Part shown: piece by piece, positions 37,538 to 50,681 of the stretch
How positions within the stretch are numbered: the stretch's first letter is position 1
How the letters are laid out: the number at the start of each line of letters is the position of its first letter
Assembly: GCF_000003855.2 (NCBI RefSeq)
Contig: NW_003101657.1
Location: forward strand, 218,083 to 282,082
Direction: 5' to 3'
Length of the DNA stretch: 64,000 nt
DNA from: Blastomyces gilchristii SLH14081
Taxonomy: Eukaryota; Ascomycota; Eurotiomycetes; Onygenales; Ajellomycetaceae
Translations under genes and position numbers: made by a program
The notes under the pieces: generated by a model
Seen by the model: the letters and a program-made list of their open reading frames with translations, nothing else
Databases searched by the model: none
What the model was told of the DNA's origin: nothing

Positions 37538-38222
37538 CTCAGGGTTTTAGAGTGTGAATTGATTTGCGCGTGGGCAGTAAATGAGGTTGCTAGTATGTCG
37601 AGGTATCTAAATAAGTATGCGATTGAGTGTTATCGGGCCGCCTTGTTGATAGCGGCGTTGGGCTGTGATGTATTTAGTTACCCCGCCAAAAGCTGTCAAC
37701 AAGCAGGCGCGCTGTGGTCAACCCTGAAGTGCAACACAACGGCGATGTACGCAGAGAGAGGAGAAGAGAATATATTGGTGGTATAGACAGTGGAAAAAGT
37801 CGCTTGGGCATATGGAATGGGAGATTGAAGCAACAAGCAACAGCTGGGCAGAAGAATTGTTCTGGGCTCGTTGGTATGGTATGTAAGGGTAGTAAGGGGA
37901 GCGGAGTTTAGCGCTGTGATGTTGATTGTCGGCGTTGTTAGCGGTGGCGGGCGATGCTTGCAATGCTCCCGGCGCGCCTAACGCAATCGGGGGCCGTTGC
38001 TGCAGCAACGAATCAAAAGGCAACAAACTGGATTTCGTGCAGCAGATTAAGCTTCCCGCGGCTGGCCAATTGGCTTCTGTTGCGAAGGGTTGGCGATCTG
38101 CAATATGCCAAAAATAAAATAAATAAATAAATAAATAACTTAAATCATCACTCTATGCAAAAAAACTCTGTAATGTGACATCACGTGCACCTCATCAAGA
38201 ATATGTAGTGGCGCCTCATCGT
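37538..38222. other. Kinase promoter region
   Basis: The sequence has normal CpG content and a small (AAAT)n tract at 38110-38138. No gene is recognised. Confidence 0.5.
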
Positions 38223-38845
38223 CCTAGTTAGTAGCAATTGCTTCTATCTCACTTCTTACAGATTCTTTATCTCTATTTCTATCTCTTATATAATTAATAG
38301 AGTTAGCAGCTCTTGACTATATACAACTATATAGACTGAAGTTTGTGACTACTATTCATAACTTAGCTTAAATACTATTATATATTTAATCTCTATATTT
38401 ATCTTTCTATTGTGAATACTTCTAGTAGCTATTAGTATATATTACATCAAGCTGTGAATCACTAAATAATTGTCTGTGAGTACTTATTCTTACACTTCTC
38501 TACATTTATTACAATCTATACATTCATTAATATACTTATTTCATGCACTGCTGCTCAGTGTGTGAAAATTCTCATTCTCTCAGTACATTTAAACAGTTTC
38601 AATTCATTTATTATCTCTTTATTTATTATAGAAAAACCTCATCAAAAATATTTAAATACTCTGACTTATACAGCTCAGATCAATCTTCAAATCTTCATTC
38701 TTTTTTTTCATTCTGCTCTTTTCATACATTCTTTACAGTATTTACATTTCTTATACATTTCTCTATATTCACTTTTGATCTCTGTGTTCATAGCATGCAC
38801 TGCTAAATTCTCTGTAACATGATCTCATATGATGTCATGTGCATT

Positions 38846-39492
38846 NNNNNNNNNNNNNNNNNNNNNNNNNNNNNNNNNNNNNNNNNNNNNNNNNNNNNNN
38901 NNNNNNNNNNNNNNNNNNNNNNNNNNNNNNNNNNNNNNNNNNNNNNNNNNNNNNNNNNNNNNNNNNNNNNNNNNNNNNNNNNNNNNNNNNNNNNNNNNNN
39001 NNNNNNNNNNNNNNNNNNNNNNNNNNNNNNNNNNNNNNNNNNNNNNNNNNNNNNNNNNNNNNNNNNNNNNNNNNNNNNNNNNNNNNNNNNNNNNNNNNNN
39101 NNNNNNNNNNNNNNNNNNNNNNNNNNNNNNNNNNNNNNNNNNNNNNNNNNNNNNNNNNNNNNNNNNNNNNNNNNNNNNNNNNNNNNNNNNNNNNNNNNNN
39201 NNNNNNNNNNNNNNNNNNNNNNNNNNNNNNNNNNNNNNNNNNNNNNNNNNNNNNNNNNNNNNNNNNNNNNNNNNNNNNNNNNNNNNNNNNNNNNNNNNNN
39301 NNNNNNNNNNNNNNNNNNNNNNNNNNNNNNNNNNNNNNNNNNNNNNNNNNNNNNNNNNNNNNNNNNNNNNNNNNNNNNNNNNNNNNNNNNNNNNNNNNNN
39401 NNNNNNNNNNNNNNNNNNNNNNNNNNNNNNNNNNNNNNNNNNNNNNNNNNNNNNNNNNNNNNNNNNNNNNNNNNNNNNNNNNNNNNNNNNNN
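38846..39492. other. Assembly gap (N run)
   Basis: 647 undetermined bases inside the AT-rich island. Any reading frame crossing it is meaningless. Confidence 1.
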
Positions 39493-39615
39493 ACGTGGTC
39501 GGGGGGAGGGTGGAAGTGGTGGTAGAGGGGGTAGGGGGTGGAAGGGGTGGTAGGGGTGGTAGAGGTAGGGGGGCTGCAGGGCGGTAGAGGCGGTGGAAGT
39601 GGTAGAGGGGGCTGC
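39493..39615. repeat. G-rich GGT/GGGGG minisatellite at the gap edge
   Basis: Imperfect repeats of GGTGGTAGAGG and GGGGG units run from the gap edge for about 120 bases. The repeat probably continues into the gap and may explain the assembly failure. Confidence 0.75.
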
Positions 39616-40182
39616 GCAAGCAGCAAAGCGAGCGTAAGCGAGCATTTGATGCTTTTTATTATTAAGATGTAACTATGTAATTTATTAGTTATTACTATAG
39701 AAGTGTAAAAAATTATTGCCTCTATTATTTTAGTAAATTTACTGTAGGCTACTGGGGCAAAAGAGCTCAGTCACCACCAGGTAGAAGGGCCGATCAACCC
39801 GGGACCCTCAACATTTACATTATAAATTCAAGTATAAATTAGTAATAAACTAATATATAATTAGATAACTGCATCATTAATTTCAAGAAAAAAAAGAAGA
39901 AAAAAAAACTTATCACAGTTATTAAATAGAATTTTCTTTTCTGTAAATGATTCACTGCTGCTGTTACAGCTTTAGTCTCAGCCTGTTTTATCAAATATCA
40001 GATCAGAAATGATAGCATTGAGTTATTTAATATCAAAAATATTGAGATTGAATGTCTGCACTGTAGTCTGTAAGAACATCTCTTTTCAGAGAAAATTGAA
40101 TCATATTCAGTGTCTCTTGAAAAATAACTGTTGAATTTCTTAAAAATAATTAGATATCTTGTGAGTCATGTAGACAGCAGAT

Positions 40183-40183
<1 letters not shown>

Positions 40184-40222
<39 letters not shown>
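40184..40222 (+). repeat. Poly(T) tract of 39 bases
   Basis: An uninterrupted T39 run lies in the CpG-free island. On the minus strand it is a poly(A), as might end a LINE-type element, but no element body was recognised. Confidence 0.9.
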
Positions 40223-40223
<1 letters not shown>

Positions 40224-40428
40224 AAATTAATTATTACAGAGCAATTAAACTAATGATTCACAGAGAAGAATGATGATAATGATGAAAATATTCAATTCTA
40301 CTATACTGCAGTCTGTCTGTAGAATCACTGTTTTCTAATGTGAACTAGTTCTGCTGCTCTGCAATAATTAGCACACCAAGGCTTGTGTGCTACAAAAACA
40401 TTTTATAACATAGCTAGCTCCTCCCACA

Positions 40429-42908
40429 CGAATACAAGAGATTAACCATCCTACAGATCCCTCTATTAAATACAGCCAGGGTATTTCTGCCTGGCAGCCA
40501 ACCTCCATTTTGCCAACAGCAAACAGAATGGAGTAGCTCGTCGTGCCAGCAGGTACAGGAGTTGCGCTGGCGCCTTGTGCATGAGCAGCAACTACGAGAG
40601 CTAGTTAGCTGAACGATCTCAGATCTAAGCTGAGGAGCAGGCTCAAACAAACTCAAAACACTACACTTCCTGAATACCTCGACTCCTGTGTACCTATTTC
40701 TCGGCCTGGCCATCCAGAAAGATAAAGACTTGTCCAAAATGGCGACCCTGCGAACGCTGACCGTAAACTCCGCCCGGTTAAAATTCAGGCGTCAATATGG
40801 GAAGTCCTACGGAGTTCTGAATGATGTTGACTTGCGAACGAACGCCATTTCACACCATTACTGGCACTAAAGGAATAGGAAAAAGAGGTCCGAAAGTAGA
40901 GGGTAAGCTCAGGGCTGGACTTACTCCCAACGACAAACCATCGAGTCACGCGTCCCCCCGGTCGTTAAACAGCTACAAGCAAACCCCTCGGCTTCGGCAA
41001 CCCTTCGCTTGAATGGAAATGTGACTATTATTCACTTAGTTGCGTTGTATGATTGAGATTAGTACTTTGCACGTCTGGGTGTTGCTCTAATTGAACCTTA
41101 AATGCAGTTTGCGTGAAGGGAGAAATCTCAGTCCTAAGGCTCGAGGATGCAAATGATAATGTCACCGGTCTCGGTCTGCGTGTTATGCGTATACATAAGA
41201 CCAAATACCACTTCATTAGCCCGTTATATGGCCACGTCGGTCAACAGTCCAAATGACCCAGGCGGAAGACACAAAGGTCAGACAGGCAAGCTTGCAAACG
41301 GCGTCGACTTCCCTCTACGTCTGCCGTCAAGGAAGCATTCCTTTCGCGCCCTTCGTTCTCACTTCGTGTCTCTACCACTCGATAGCCGTTTGCAATTCCT
41401 GTTGTGGCTATTTGAAGGGGCTCTACTACATTGCATATCCGACTCTTCGCCCACATCATATGAAGCCGGACATGTCTGCTGCTGGGATGCTAACCAGACG
41501 AGTTGGAACCTTGCTGGGTGTGCGAAATAAGTTACATGGTGCAATAGGGTGAGAATTCGAGAACATCTAATTGTGTGCATTGATCTAAGAACAGATTATA
41601 TACGCACCAGCCCTCTCTTCCATCACTGCCATGGATGGAAATAAAGCTTTCCCAACCAGCGAGGTGCTAGGCAGGGGTGGATGAAACGTATGCGAGAGTA
41701 TTTGGAAACGGCGAGAGTATAACCAAGTAACCAAATGGCTGAAAGGATAGATGTAGACACCGGCAATTTCGTTTATCAGGGAAAGGGAAAACGGCGAAAA
41801 GCAGTAAATTAGCTGAACCGCTAAAGGATCAAATGGAACAGGGGGAGATGGGCCTAACACTGAAGAAAAGAAGTAACCACAACAGCAAAGAAAAAAGAAA
41901 ATCAAAAAAGTCAAAATCCATCCAAGTCCAAATCGAAATCAAAATCCGCGCCAATTTGCCTTTGCTCTTTTTGTTCCTTTACCAACGCCCTCATCCCATC
42001 CGGTATACGATTGCGCGAAAAGATATACATCAAGAAAAAGAGCCCCAACAATGAAGCCAAAACGGAAACACCTTGAATACAACAACAAAAAACTAACTGG
42101 AAGAAAAAAGTAAAAATTGAAATAAAAACGAAATAAAAATGGGGTGCAAACAATTCAATCCATAAAAAGCGGAAAGCCCCAAGACATTGATGGCATTTTT
42201 TCATTCATTTCATCGTAAATAGCAATTATAGATTAGAAATAGGAGATCCCGGCGGAGGGGGAACGAGGACAAGGTGAGTGAAATCTCTGAACGGGAATAT
42301 ACCTAGGTATGTTCGAGATTTTTTTGTCTCATTTGTGCTCTGCTACATTTGGTCTCTAAGCGAAATCGACAGAGCGCGATTATTTATTCAAAGGGAATCA
42401 GGTAGAATCTTCTTTAACTCTTGGGGGTGATTAATAATAGCATAGGGTTGAAAAGAAGCTCGTTCAGGATAAGGAAGGGAGAGAAATCGTTGTAACAAAT
42501 GGCTATGTGTTCAGTTGCGCCGCTTGTATTTCTCGAGGGCTGATATGTTCGATATTAGGTGTATGGGTCTGATATTCGAGCCCGCTTGTAGTGAGCAATG
42601 GAAGAAATAGGCTGTCGATTATCGGTTCGTAGAACGGTGCGATACATTATGGGGTAAAGTGTATTATCGTTACAAAGTCGTGGGATTAAATATTTGAAGT
42701 ATAGTAAAAGGAATCCGTGAACTGCGAGAAGTGAAAGTCGTTATGGTGGGTCGCAAACATTGTATGCAAGAGAAATGGAAACGAAGGATGAAGTAACGGC
42801 GGCAACAGCACAACCATATCCGCGACGTTTTCGGCTAGTTGGTGCATTAGCCAAGGAGGACTGTGTGATGCAAACGTTAGTATGTATATTTTCGATAATG
42901 CGATGTCA
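40429..42908. other. Intergenic region between the AT island and the Zn2Cys6 gene
   Basis: A Cys-rich 107-codon minus-strand frame (40414-40737) and several other short frames lack family signatures. TTATAAAA occurs near 40400 in the minus orientation. The right part is the 3' flank of the regulator gene. Confidence 0.4.
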
Positions 42909-45429
42909 TCAAATCAAATTGAGATGGTAAGGGCTGTAAATACCTTCCCAACCCCAATCCCTCATGACGCCAACCCAATGCAATCTTCCCCGCACTGTAC
43001 TCTCGATGTCCCTATCATCCAACCAGGGAATAAAAGAGCCTCTTCTAATAGGACTAACTGGCGATGAGAGGGAACGATATGTTTTAATTTTTTTTCCTTT
43101 ACCTGCGATAGCCGGGTTGCTTTTGGACCCGTCCGAAAGCTCGAATATCGCAGAACTTTCCTCCATATTCTCGTCATTATCCACGGTGGGAGGTTTACTA
43201 ACCCCGTAAATGCTTTTCCGTTGAGTCGTATCGACAGGTTGCGCGAAAGATGCTTGTGGAGAATTCTTATTCCTTTCATTGAACGAGTCCCTACGACGCC
43301 ATACCTCCCGAACGACCTCAAGGCACCGATCGATGTTTCCAATCATTAGCCTCGACTGCATCGCAGCCCACCGCTCCTTGACCCAGTTTCGATCCTCTTC
43401 ACTTTCCACCTCGCAGCTCGCGGCGAATAGGGGATATATGTGGACAATTGTTGCTCTGGAACTTGGTGGAACAGTAGCTAATAGCACAAGAACGCGTTTG
43501 GCGAGTTCAGCACCCGATTCAGATGGAACTTCGGGAACGGCTTGGTGTAGATAGAGTAGAATCGCCCAACGATACGCTTGGGCGGTTTGGAAACTATGTT
43601 GAACATTGGAAGTTGGATCCTCTGGAGGTTGGAAGTACTTTGGAACTTCCCATTCTTCAATGAGAGTTTTAAGCTCCAAAGCTTGTGATATGAGCGGAAT
43701 AGAGTTACTTTTGGACTTGCGGACTTTCTGAACCAAACTGGCAACCCGGCTTATTAGTGGAAATAGAGTCGTTGCACATCCCATCAGCGGATCAACCTCG
43801 TGGATAGGCGAGCGTGGAAGATAGGGATTCAAATCCTGGAGTAATAAAGCTTCGTCAACTTCGCCGTCTTCTAGTGAGATGAGTCTCGCGACAACATCTG
43901 TGTATAGCCAAGTATTGTACAAGAAATGTAGGCGTGCTATATCCTTTGCTGGCGGATTGGTACGTTGACGATGCTGCGCCAGAGCCTGATTCAGCAGAAC
44001 CCGTGCACCTCGGCGATGCTGCATGCCAGTGGATATGTGTCGGTCCCAGGACTCTGCAAATACAAGAGCTAGGGTTGTAGTCAATGCCTCATCCATTTTC
44101 ATAGTTTCAATCCCAGTGGCAAGCATACTCATACTCTGATGCATATGATCCATACCATGGACTCTCAGGCGAGGATTTTCTTTGACACAGTGAAATGCGG
44201 ACAGGCAGCATATTGCATGGAAGAGCGCGGGGCAATCTGCTGCCAGGGGCCACACCAAGGTACGCCAGGGGTTTTCAGATATCCCGTCCTTTACAGACAG
44301 AATACCACAGGTCTGCCGGTCGTACCGAGAGAGGAGCATTGCTGGAGATTCCGGATGCAAAGATGGCCCGTAAGATATAGACCTTTTTAGCAGGTTCTTG
44401 AAGCAATCCACTGATGCAGACGAAGCATCCCAACACGATGGCAAGCTCACTTCCGGGTTGGACTGTCGGACTATTTCTTCCACATCTTCATCTTCGAGAT
44501 CTATAAGATCTGGGGTGGGCGGTGGGGCCGATGCTAGCCATTCAGAAGGGCATTCCAGCTGGCCTGTGGTATCATTCGCCAGGAGACTTTCTGCTAATTT
44601 CGGAGATTGAGTTAAGGAGATATATGATGAGTCAGGGATAATTTCTGCACAGTAATCATCCAAATAGTGATCCTGTAGGCTTAAAAGCGACGGAAATAGA
44701 TAATGCGGGTAAATATCATATGCAGGAAAGGATGTAACACCCTCAAGAGAAAGGTACGGGCTCTGGTACTCTTCCACGGTATCTTCCTCAGGTGAATTTG
44801 AACTATGAGGAGTTAGTGGGCTCAGTGTTAAGCGGATTGGCTTACGAGCAGGTACTGTGGGAGAAGGGGGTGGTGCACTAAGGGGAACTATCCACGCGCA
44901 AAGTTAGTATAAATGTCTGTTTATATATGTTCGGTAAATTATATAACCTTTTTTCCCTTTAGGAGCAGATTTGTTCGTAAAACGGGTCTCCTTGAATGGT
45001 CTCCACTTAAAGTCCTTTTTATACCCTCCACAGGTAACATTTCGTTTATGACATTGCTGGCATGTCGGCTTCGTCTCATCGCACTTGAGCCTCTTGGTTT
45101 TGCACGTCACACACCCTGATCAATCACTCACACAAAGGTCAGCTGCTCCTGCCGGCCCACTTAAATTTACTTTGATCCCTGTTGAGGATCCTTATAATGT
45201 TGAATGAATGAAAACCCATACCATTTCGGCTTTTCGACTGTTTGGGTTTGTTAACGCCGCCCGCAGCATGGCTAGGTGGCTTACCCGCGGATTGTTTACC
45301 AGGCTGAGAAGCTGGAGCCACTCTAGATGAAACTACTGGCGGACTTTGTGACCCTTGAGTGCGGATACACCCCTTGGGTTGTACAGCGCCAGTAGACGAT
45401 ATGGCATGCGGGCTTTGACCAGTTTCCAT
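42909..45429 (-). CDS. Zn2Cys6 transcription factor with Fungal_trans_2-like domain
   Basis: This is a predicted nuclear regulator. Exon 1 (45429-45222) encodes a Ser/Pro/Lys-rich N-terminus starting METGQSPH. Exon 2 (45115-44948) encodes the binuclear cluster GCVTCKTKRLKCDETKPTC, followed by QQCHKRNVTC and GGYKKDFKWRPF. Exon 3 (44887-42909) carries acidic stretches and a long helical domain of the Fungal_trans_2 type (ALFHAICCLSAFH, WDRHISTGMQHRRGARVLL, LHFLYNTWLYTDVVARL). Phases agree and give 784 residues. The intron between residues 69 and 70 falls just before the first cluster Cys. A more distal start at 45471 is open, but its extra residues look like 5' UTR. Closest characterised relatives are UGA3/ARCA-like factors; targets are unknown. 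Confidence 0.87.
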
Positions 45430-47264
45430 GCCGAATTGGGAAATAAGCTTTCTCCAAAGTTGCACTCCCACCTCAGATCGAGATAGATCACGACAGCAGC
45501 AACGATTAAACAGACATCAGGAATAAGCAGAACAAATATGGCCGATAATCAAAATCAAAACAGAGAATCGATAGAATCCCAAGGAAAGAATGATGAATCA
45601 GCGGAAGAGGGTAAAATAAATGATCTCAAAAAACACAACGTTGGAGTTGATAAACAGAATTGAAAACAAAGGTTTATGAGAGAATAAGATCGAAAGGTGA
45701 TCTCAGCGCAATGAGGTTGGAGATGACAGTCATAAAGCTGACGCCAGCCCTGACTCTCGCACACAAGAAAGCGAAGCCAATGCGGGGATGAAAACCAAGG
45801 CTAGGACAAATCGAAATAAAAATGGCAATGCAGAGTCAAGAGGTTTTTGTTTTCCAACAGCGCAGTCCACCCCAAGTTGGAAGCAGAATATTAATATACG
45901 GTAAGAGATAAGCGTAGAAACCCAGAGTGAGACACCGATGTGGACGACGGTGACTGATGAAGAGGAGACAAGAAATTGGAAGATAAAAAGGCGAATATAT
46001 GACTTGCCGTAGGCAGAGATGTTATGGCGAAACATGTAATAATAATACCGTACAGACCGATAGGGTAGCGAACAAATCATTGCGCGTACGTTGTAATGAG
46101 CGACCTGTCATGTGCTCCAACCTCCGGCCATCTTGCGTAGTTTTGGCGCCAGATTCCTGCCACCCGACTCGCTGCGAAGGATGGCCAGCATCCCCCGGCG
46201 AATGGGGACAAGGGGAGATTTATTAGCTTACCGTGCCAATGATTTCTTGATTAGTTGTGCCCCTGGGTCTAGAGCGTCGTAGGATGCAAATCACGGTGTG
46301 TTCGATCAAGATCACACAGATCGAGATTCCCGACTGAGTCTTAACTTCGTCTGAAGGAGTCAATACAAAGCCAATATTGTTAGAGCAGTGGTACCTGAAT
46401 AGAGCTCCATTATTCCGAAGTTGTGCCCTTTACAGACAATTCACGCCTAGCGATGGTTATTCTTGGGTTTCTAGCTTGGGCGGTGTCCTCAGAGTAATTC
46501 TAAAGGCGCTGAAGAATATTCATCTTTGTTATCTCGAGAATTGAAATGGTACCTCTATGCTATTTGAAAATCAGCGGCTCAAGGAGGAAGACGGCACACT
46601 CTAGTAATCGAAATGAAATAGTTTCAAAAGGGAAGAACGGCTTCAGTAGCTGCTTTAGTGGCAATGGCATGGAACTAACCCCCACCAGCTGACATGCTGA
46701 CTGTGTATCAACAATGTTGTGAAACGAACCAAGCATTTGCGACAATATCCTTTGTTGACGTTGAGGTCGAGAGAGCAGCAGAGAGGAATATCGGGGGATG
46801 CTGATATTGCGCTAGACTGAAAGGAGTTTAGCGAGACTCATCTACTAGTTACAGCTGCTCAACGAACCTCAAGGCTCTATCCTATCCCCAACTCTTCAGT
46901 TTCACGCCTAACATTGGTTTCCACTCAGAAAGGGTCGCGGAGAGTGCTTATGTGTTGCTCTAGAGGAATGCGCCACTCCGGTTCCGAACCTTATACACGA
47001 AGTCCAAAAAGCAGTTAGGCTTAAGAATTGTTCTTTGCTTCGATGTTTTGTTCGAGTCGTAATTGCGAAATTAAGTAACAAAGTTAAAGAACACACACAT
47101 ATTTCAAGGAACCCCGTTATTACATCTACCACCCAACTATTATATACCTATATTTTCCATCGGCTACGGGTATTGACAAAGGAAACGCCGAAAATACCAT
47201 GATCCAAATGGCCTAATGCGCTTCGTCATCGATTTGTGTCCTGTGAAAACCGCTACATTTTATA
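45430..47264. other. Intergenic region
   Basis: This holds the promoter of the Zn2Cys6 gene and the 3' flank of the glutamate decarboxylase gene. Several short frames have no recognisable content. Confidence 0.5.
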
Positions 47265-49477
47265 CTAACAGACGCCTCGATGGATTCCCTTGTGATGATG
47301 CTTTTTGCCTTTCCATTTTAAACCCGTTTCCTTCTCTGCATGGCCATGTCTCGAGATCATACGTCGCCTGGCGACCGAGGTAGGGCCTGTTTGAAACGCT
47401 GCCATATCCATGGGCTCTGTGGCCATAAGCCTCTCAGTCACAGCCACGATGTCCGCTACAAGTCGATCAATGAGATCTGCAGACATACTTTCACGCACGA
47501 CTATCCGCAGTATCTCAGTCTTGTCCTCCGATGGTGGAAGTGGGTAGTCTATGTTGTGGTTCCCTTGGTTAGCTTCTGCGCGCTCCAATATCTCTCGCAG
47601 TTTATGATAATTGCAACGTAGCAAAGCGAGCCGGAGAATATGGAGTGACATACTTGGGATGATATACTGTTTCGCACGCAGCAACAAACTGACGCTGTCC
47701 TGCTTCACGTCTGGGTACTCTTTCTGAAACTCATCAGAGAACCTAAAAGACACTACAGGCAAGCCGGCATTATAATCCGCCGATGTCTCGCCTCCATGAT
47801 ATTTCGACAGGCCTTCGACCTGCTGAAACTTGAAAGTCCCTTTCTTCCGATGGATGTCGCTGACGCAAATGAACCAGCCCGTGTTTTCAAGCGCGGTGCT
47901 TAGCAACCGGGCATTTGCTAGGCAATTTTCCATGATTTCGCGGTACCCATTGAAGCCCAGGCGAACAAGATTGTAATACTGTCCTATCACCTGCATTCCA
48001 GGCCGGGAGAAATTTAAGGTGAACGTCTCTTCGGTTCCACCAAGATAATGGAGCTCAAAGATAAGGTCGCTTGGCAGATACTCTCTATCCCGCCAAATGA
48101 TCCAGCCAAGACCGGCGTATACCAAGCCGAATTTGTGGCCCGACACATTGATGGATTTTACGCGAGGAAGTGAAAAGTCCCTATATTATGTTTGTTAGCT
48201 TGCCCTTTTTTTTTATTTTATTTTTATTTTTATTTTTATTTTTTTTGGATTGCCTGAGGTTATTACCATTTTGGACCCCCAGCTTGGGCATATGTGAACG
48301 GAGCAACAAATCCCCCGCTTGCAGCATCAACATGGATAGGCACATCTATCCCTGTCTTCGCTTCGAATTCATCGAGAATTTTCGAGATCTCTTCCACTGG
48401 TTCGTAGTGGCCCGTGTATGTACTTCCTAGAATGACAAAGACGCCGATCGTGTTCTCGTCTACATTCTTTCTGACAAGCTCTGGGTCAAGCCTAAACTGG
48501 CTCTTCTGAGAAACGTCTAAAATTCGCGCCTCGACATCAAAGTACCTAGCGAATTTAAGCAGTGCGACCTGTGCATTCGCACCCATGATGATGTTTGGTT
48601 TCGAGCTGTCTTTCCCCTCCTTTTTCCTTCTCTCCTGCCAACGTTTTTTCATTGCTAATCCACCTAGGTGGATAGCTTCTGAAGACCCGGTGGTCGCAGA
48701 TCCAGTAGCCTGCTCTCCCGGTTGCGCGTGCCAGAGATTCGATATCATTGAGACGCAATGAGCATGCATTTCCATCAAGGCCGGATATTCATCAGCATCA
48801 GCCAAATTCTTGCTGATATTCTCGGATAGAAGTTCTTCAGCTTCGCGCTCCATGTAAGTACCGACGAAACTATGAACATTCAAGCATTTTCGTTAACATA
48901 ACATTTGCCAAAGCCCCCTTTGGGTCATATTCTTTTTTTCCCAAGTGAATTCGCAAAAGCTGCCCAGGGCTTCAGAAGATATATTACAAACCTTGCCAGG
49001 TTCAAATTTGGAATCCCATCCAAATTCAAGTCATCCTTCAACATCCGACGCACTGCCTCTGCCGGAGCGCCCTTCTGGGGTATCTGGAACTTAGGAATTT
49101 CCTCACGACTAGCATACCGTGTGGAATACGGAGTCATGGACCCAGCGACATTCTCAGTCCATATGCGTTCACTTTTTCTACGCCCCGGATCCTTGCGGAG
49201 TTCCTCGACGAGCTGGTTGGCGTCAACCTGCACTCGTGGAAATACCGGTATAAGTCAGCAGATAATCATTTAAAATAGTTATAGCAAGACAACATGACGT
49301 AACGAGCATATGGGTTGATAATTCCCAGAAAAAAAGAGGAAGCCTCTAAAATGCATGAAGCTTGGCAACGCAGTTTGTGTATAGACATAGCCCTCTCCGT
49401 TGATCATTGGCTGTTCTACCCTTCGACGACGAACAACCCCTATGCGGAATCCCACTTACATGCGATGCAAGGCTCAT
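47265..49477 (-). CDS. GAD1: Glutamate decarboxylase
   Basis: This PLP-dependent enzyme converts glutamate to GABA and CO2 (GABA shunt, acid and oxidative stress). Five exons join in phase: 49477-49460, 49227-48992, 48869-48267, 48180-47654 and 47548-47265. They give 555 residues. The first exon encodes only MSLASH. The N-terminal region contains STRYASREEIPKF. Family phrases include FVGTYMEREAEELL, ATGSATTGSSEAIHLGG and HVDAASGGFVAPF. The PLP-lysine motif is SINVSGHKFGLVY, encoded in exon 4. The C-terminus is basic and His-rich (KWKGKKHHHKG), where plant enzymes have a calmodulin site; no claim is made for this one. Confidence 0.93.
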
Positions 49478-50681
49478 TTTTGCGGTTTTGGTGTCACAAC
49501 TTGATTTCCTCAATGTAGATCAACAATATCCGGGGTCGAGATAGCGGCGGATTCCAGCGATTTAAACAATCCCTATCCTATTTTTTATTACTGTTCACGA
49601 AGCTTTCTTGGCCTATATTCCTACACGTAGATGTAGTCCGTCATGTTTCACATTTTATATTTCAAGGAACTGACTGGCCTGGAATGTATGTTAGATGCGT
49701 CGGGAGTGACGTAATTACCCTCCCTGTCCGGACGTCATCGTCATTGACTTTTCACCTCCGAAACCTCTTTTCTCTACTAAGTAATTGGCTGTTATTTACC
49801 ATGTAAACCATAAAATTTGGAAACGAAGTCAATATAGGTAGGTACCTAGGTATTGAAAGAGGTTGTTTTTGCTTCGTCTCGTTTCCTGGGTTAAATCGGT
49901 TGCGTTGGTTAACTAGTGATAGCACTCGAGGTAGCTCCTAGGTTGGAGTCCATTAGATTGGAGTCCAATCAATTCTCATCATCTTCTGCTGCAATTTCTA
50001 TACAAATCTAGTATGTTTTGATAATGATTTATTATCCTGCCTACTCTGTTGAATGAAGCTGTGCTGATTTCTGAATTTAGCAATAGAGCTGGTAGGTAGG
50101 TGTGGAAGGGGTGTCTTTCGTGGTCAAAATTTGTTTAGAAGGCACAATGATATATATACAGCCAAAATTTCCAAATTATGAAATGAGTATAGCTTCATTT
50201 AGTAGAGGAGATGGATAATATATTGCAATCAGAGAATATCAGATCTATATAGAAATTGTGGCAGAAGTTGCTGAGAGTTTTCAACGCTAAAATATGTTTG
50301 AGACAAGACACTTTGGCTTGGGCTCGATTTATTCCTTACCCAAGACAGCTTAGTCGAAAGGTGGCAAAAAGAAAAAACAAAATAAATAATTTATATAACA
50401 GTGGAATCGATTGTAAGATAGTTAGAAAGTTCAAGTACTTTTAATCCACGTCATACTCTGTAAAAGTCCATTCGAACTTAAAAGGTTGAAGTGATTAGTT
50501 TTGCATACGGAGTACTACAAGGTCCACACAGTATGTTTGCTCAGGATAACCCATACATCATCTTAGTCTACTCAACGTCCTCATTTTAGTTCAAATTGAT
50601 AGACTCCCCCTCAAAGTCCAGCCTGCCCTTCCTCGTAGAGCGCAATTATAAATAGTCCGGCTCAATTTCTGTCCTCAGTGC
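49478..50681. other. Intergenic region
   Basis: This is the promoter of the GAD gene and the 3' flank of the LysM gene. It is AT-rich with repeated GGTAGGTACCTAGG-like phrases near 49838. No gene is recognised. Confidence 0.5.

Larger units (their letters stand above)
38223..40428. repeat. AT-rich, CpG-free island, probably mutated transposon DNA
   Basis: Two blocks flanking a sequence gap (38222-38845 and 39802-40428) contain no CG dinucleotide by eye over 624 and 627 bases, while normal genes beside them are CpG-rich. CA and TG remain common. This is the expected result of CpG-directed repeat-induced mutation and is typical of silenced repeats. No transposase, reverse transcriptase or terminal repeat could be read. 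Confidence 0.65.

Noticed and set aside
38803..39645. Several long frames crossing the gap
   Set aside because: They consist mainly of undetermined bases.
39740..39830. tRNA-like phrases (GAGCTCAGTC, GGTCCCGGGTTGATC on the other strand)
   Set aside because: The D-arm-like and T-arm-like parts lie on opposite strands and no cloverleaf can be drawn.
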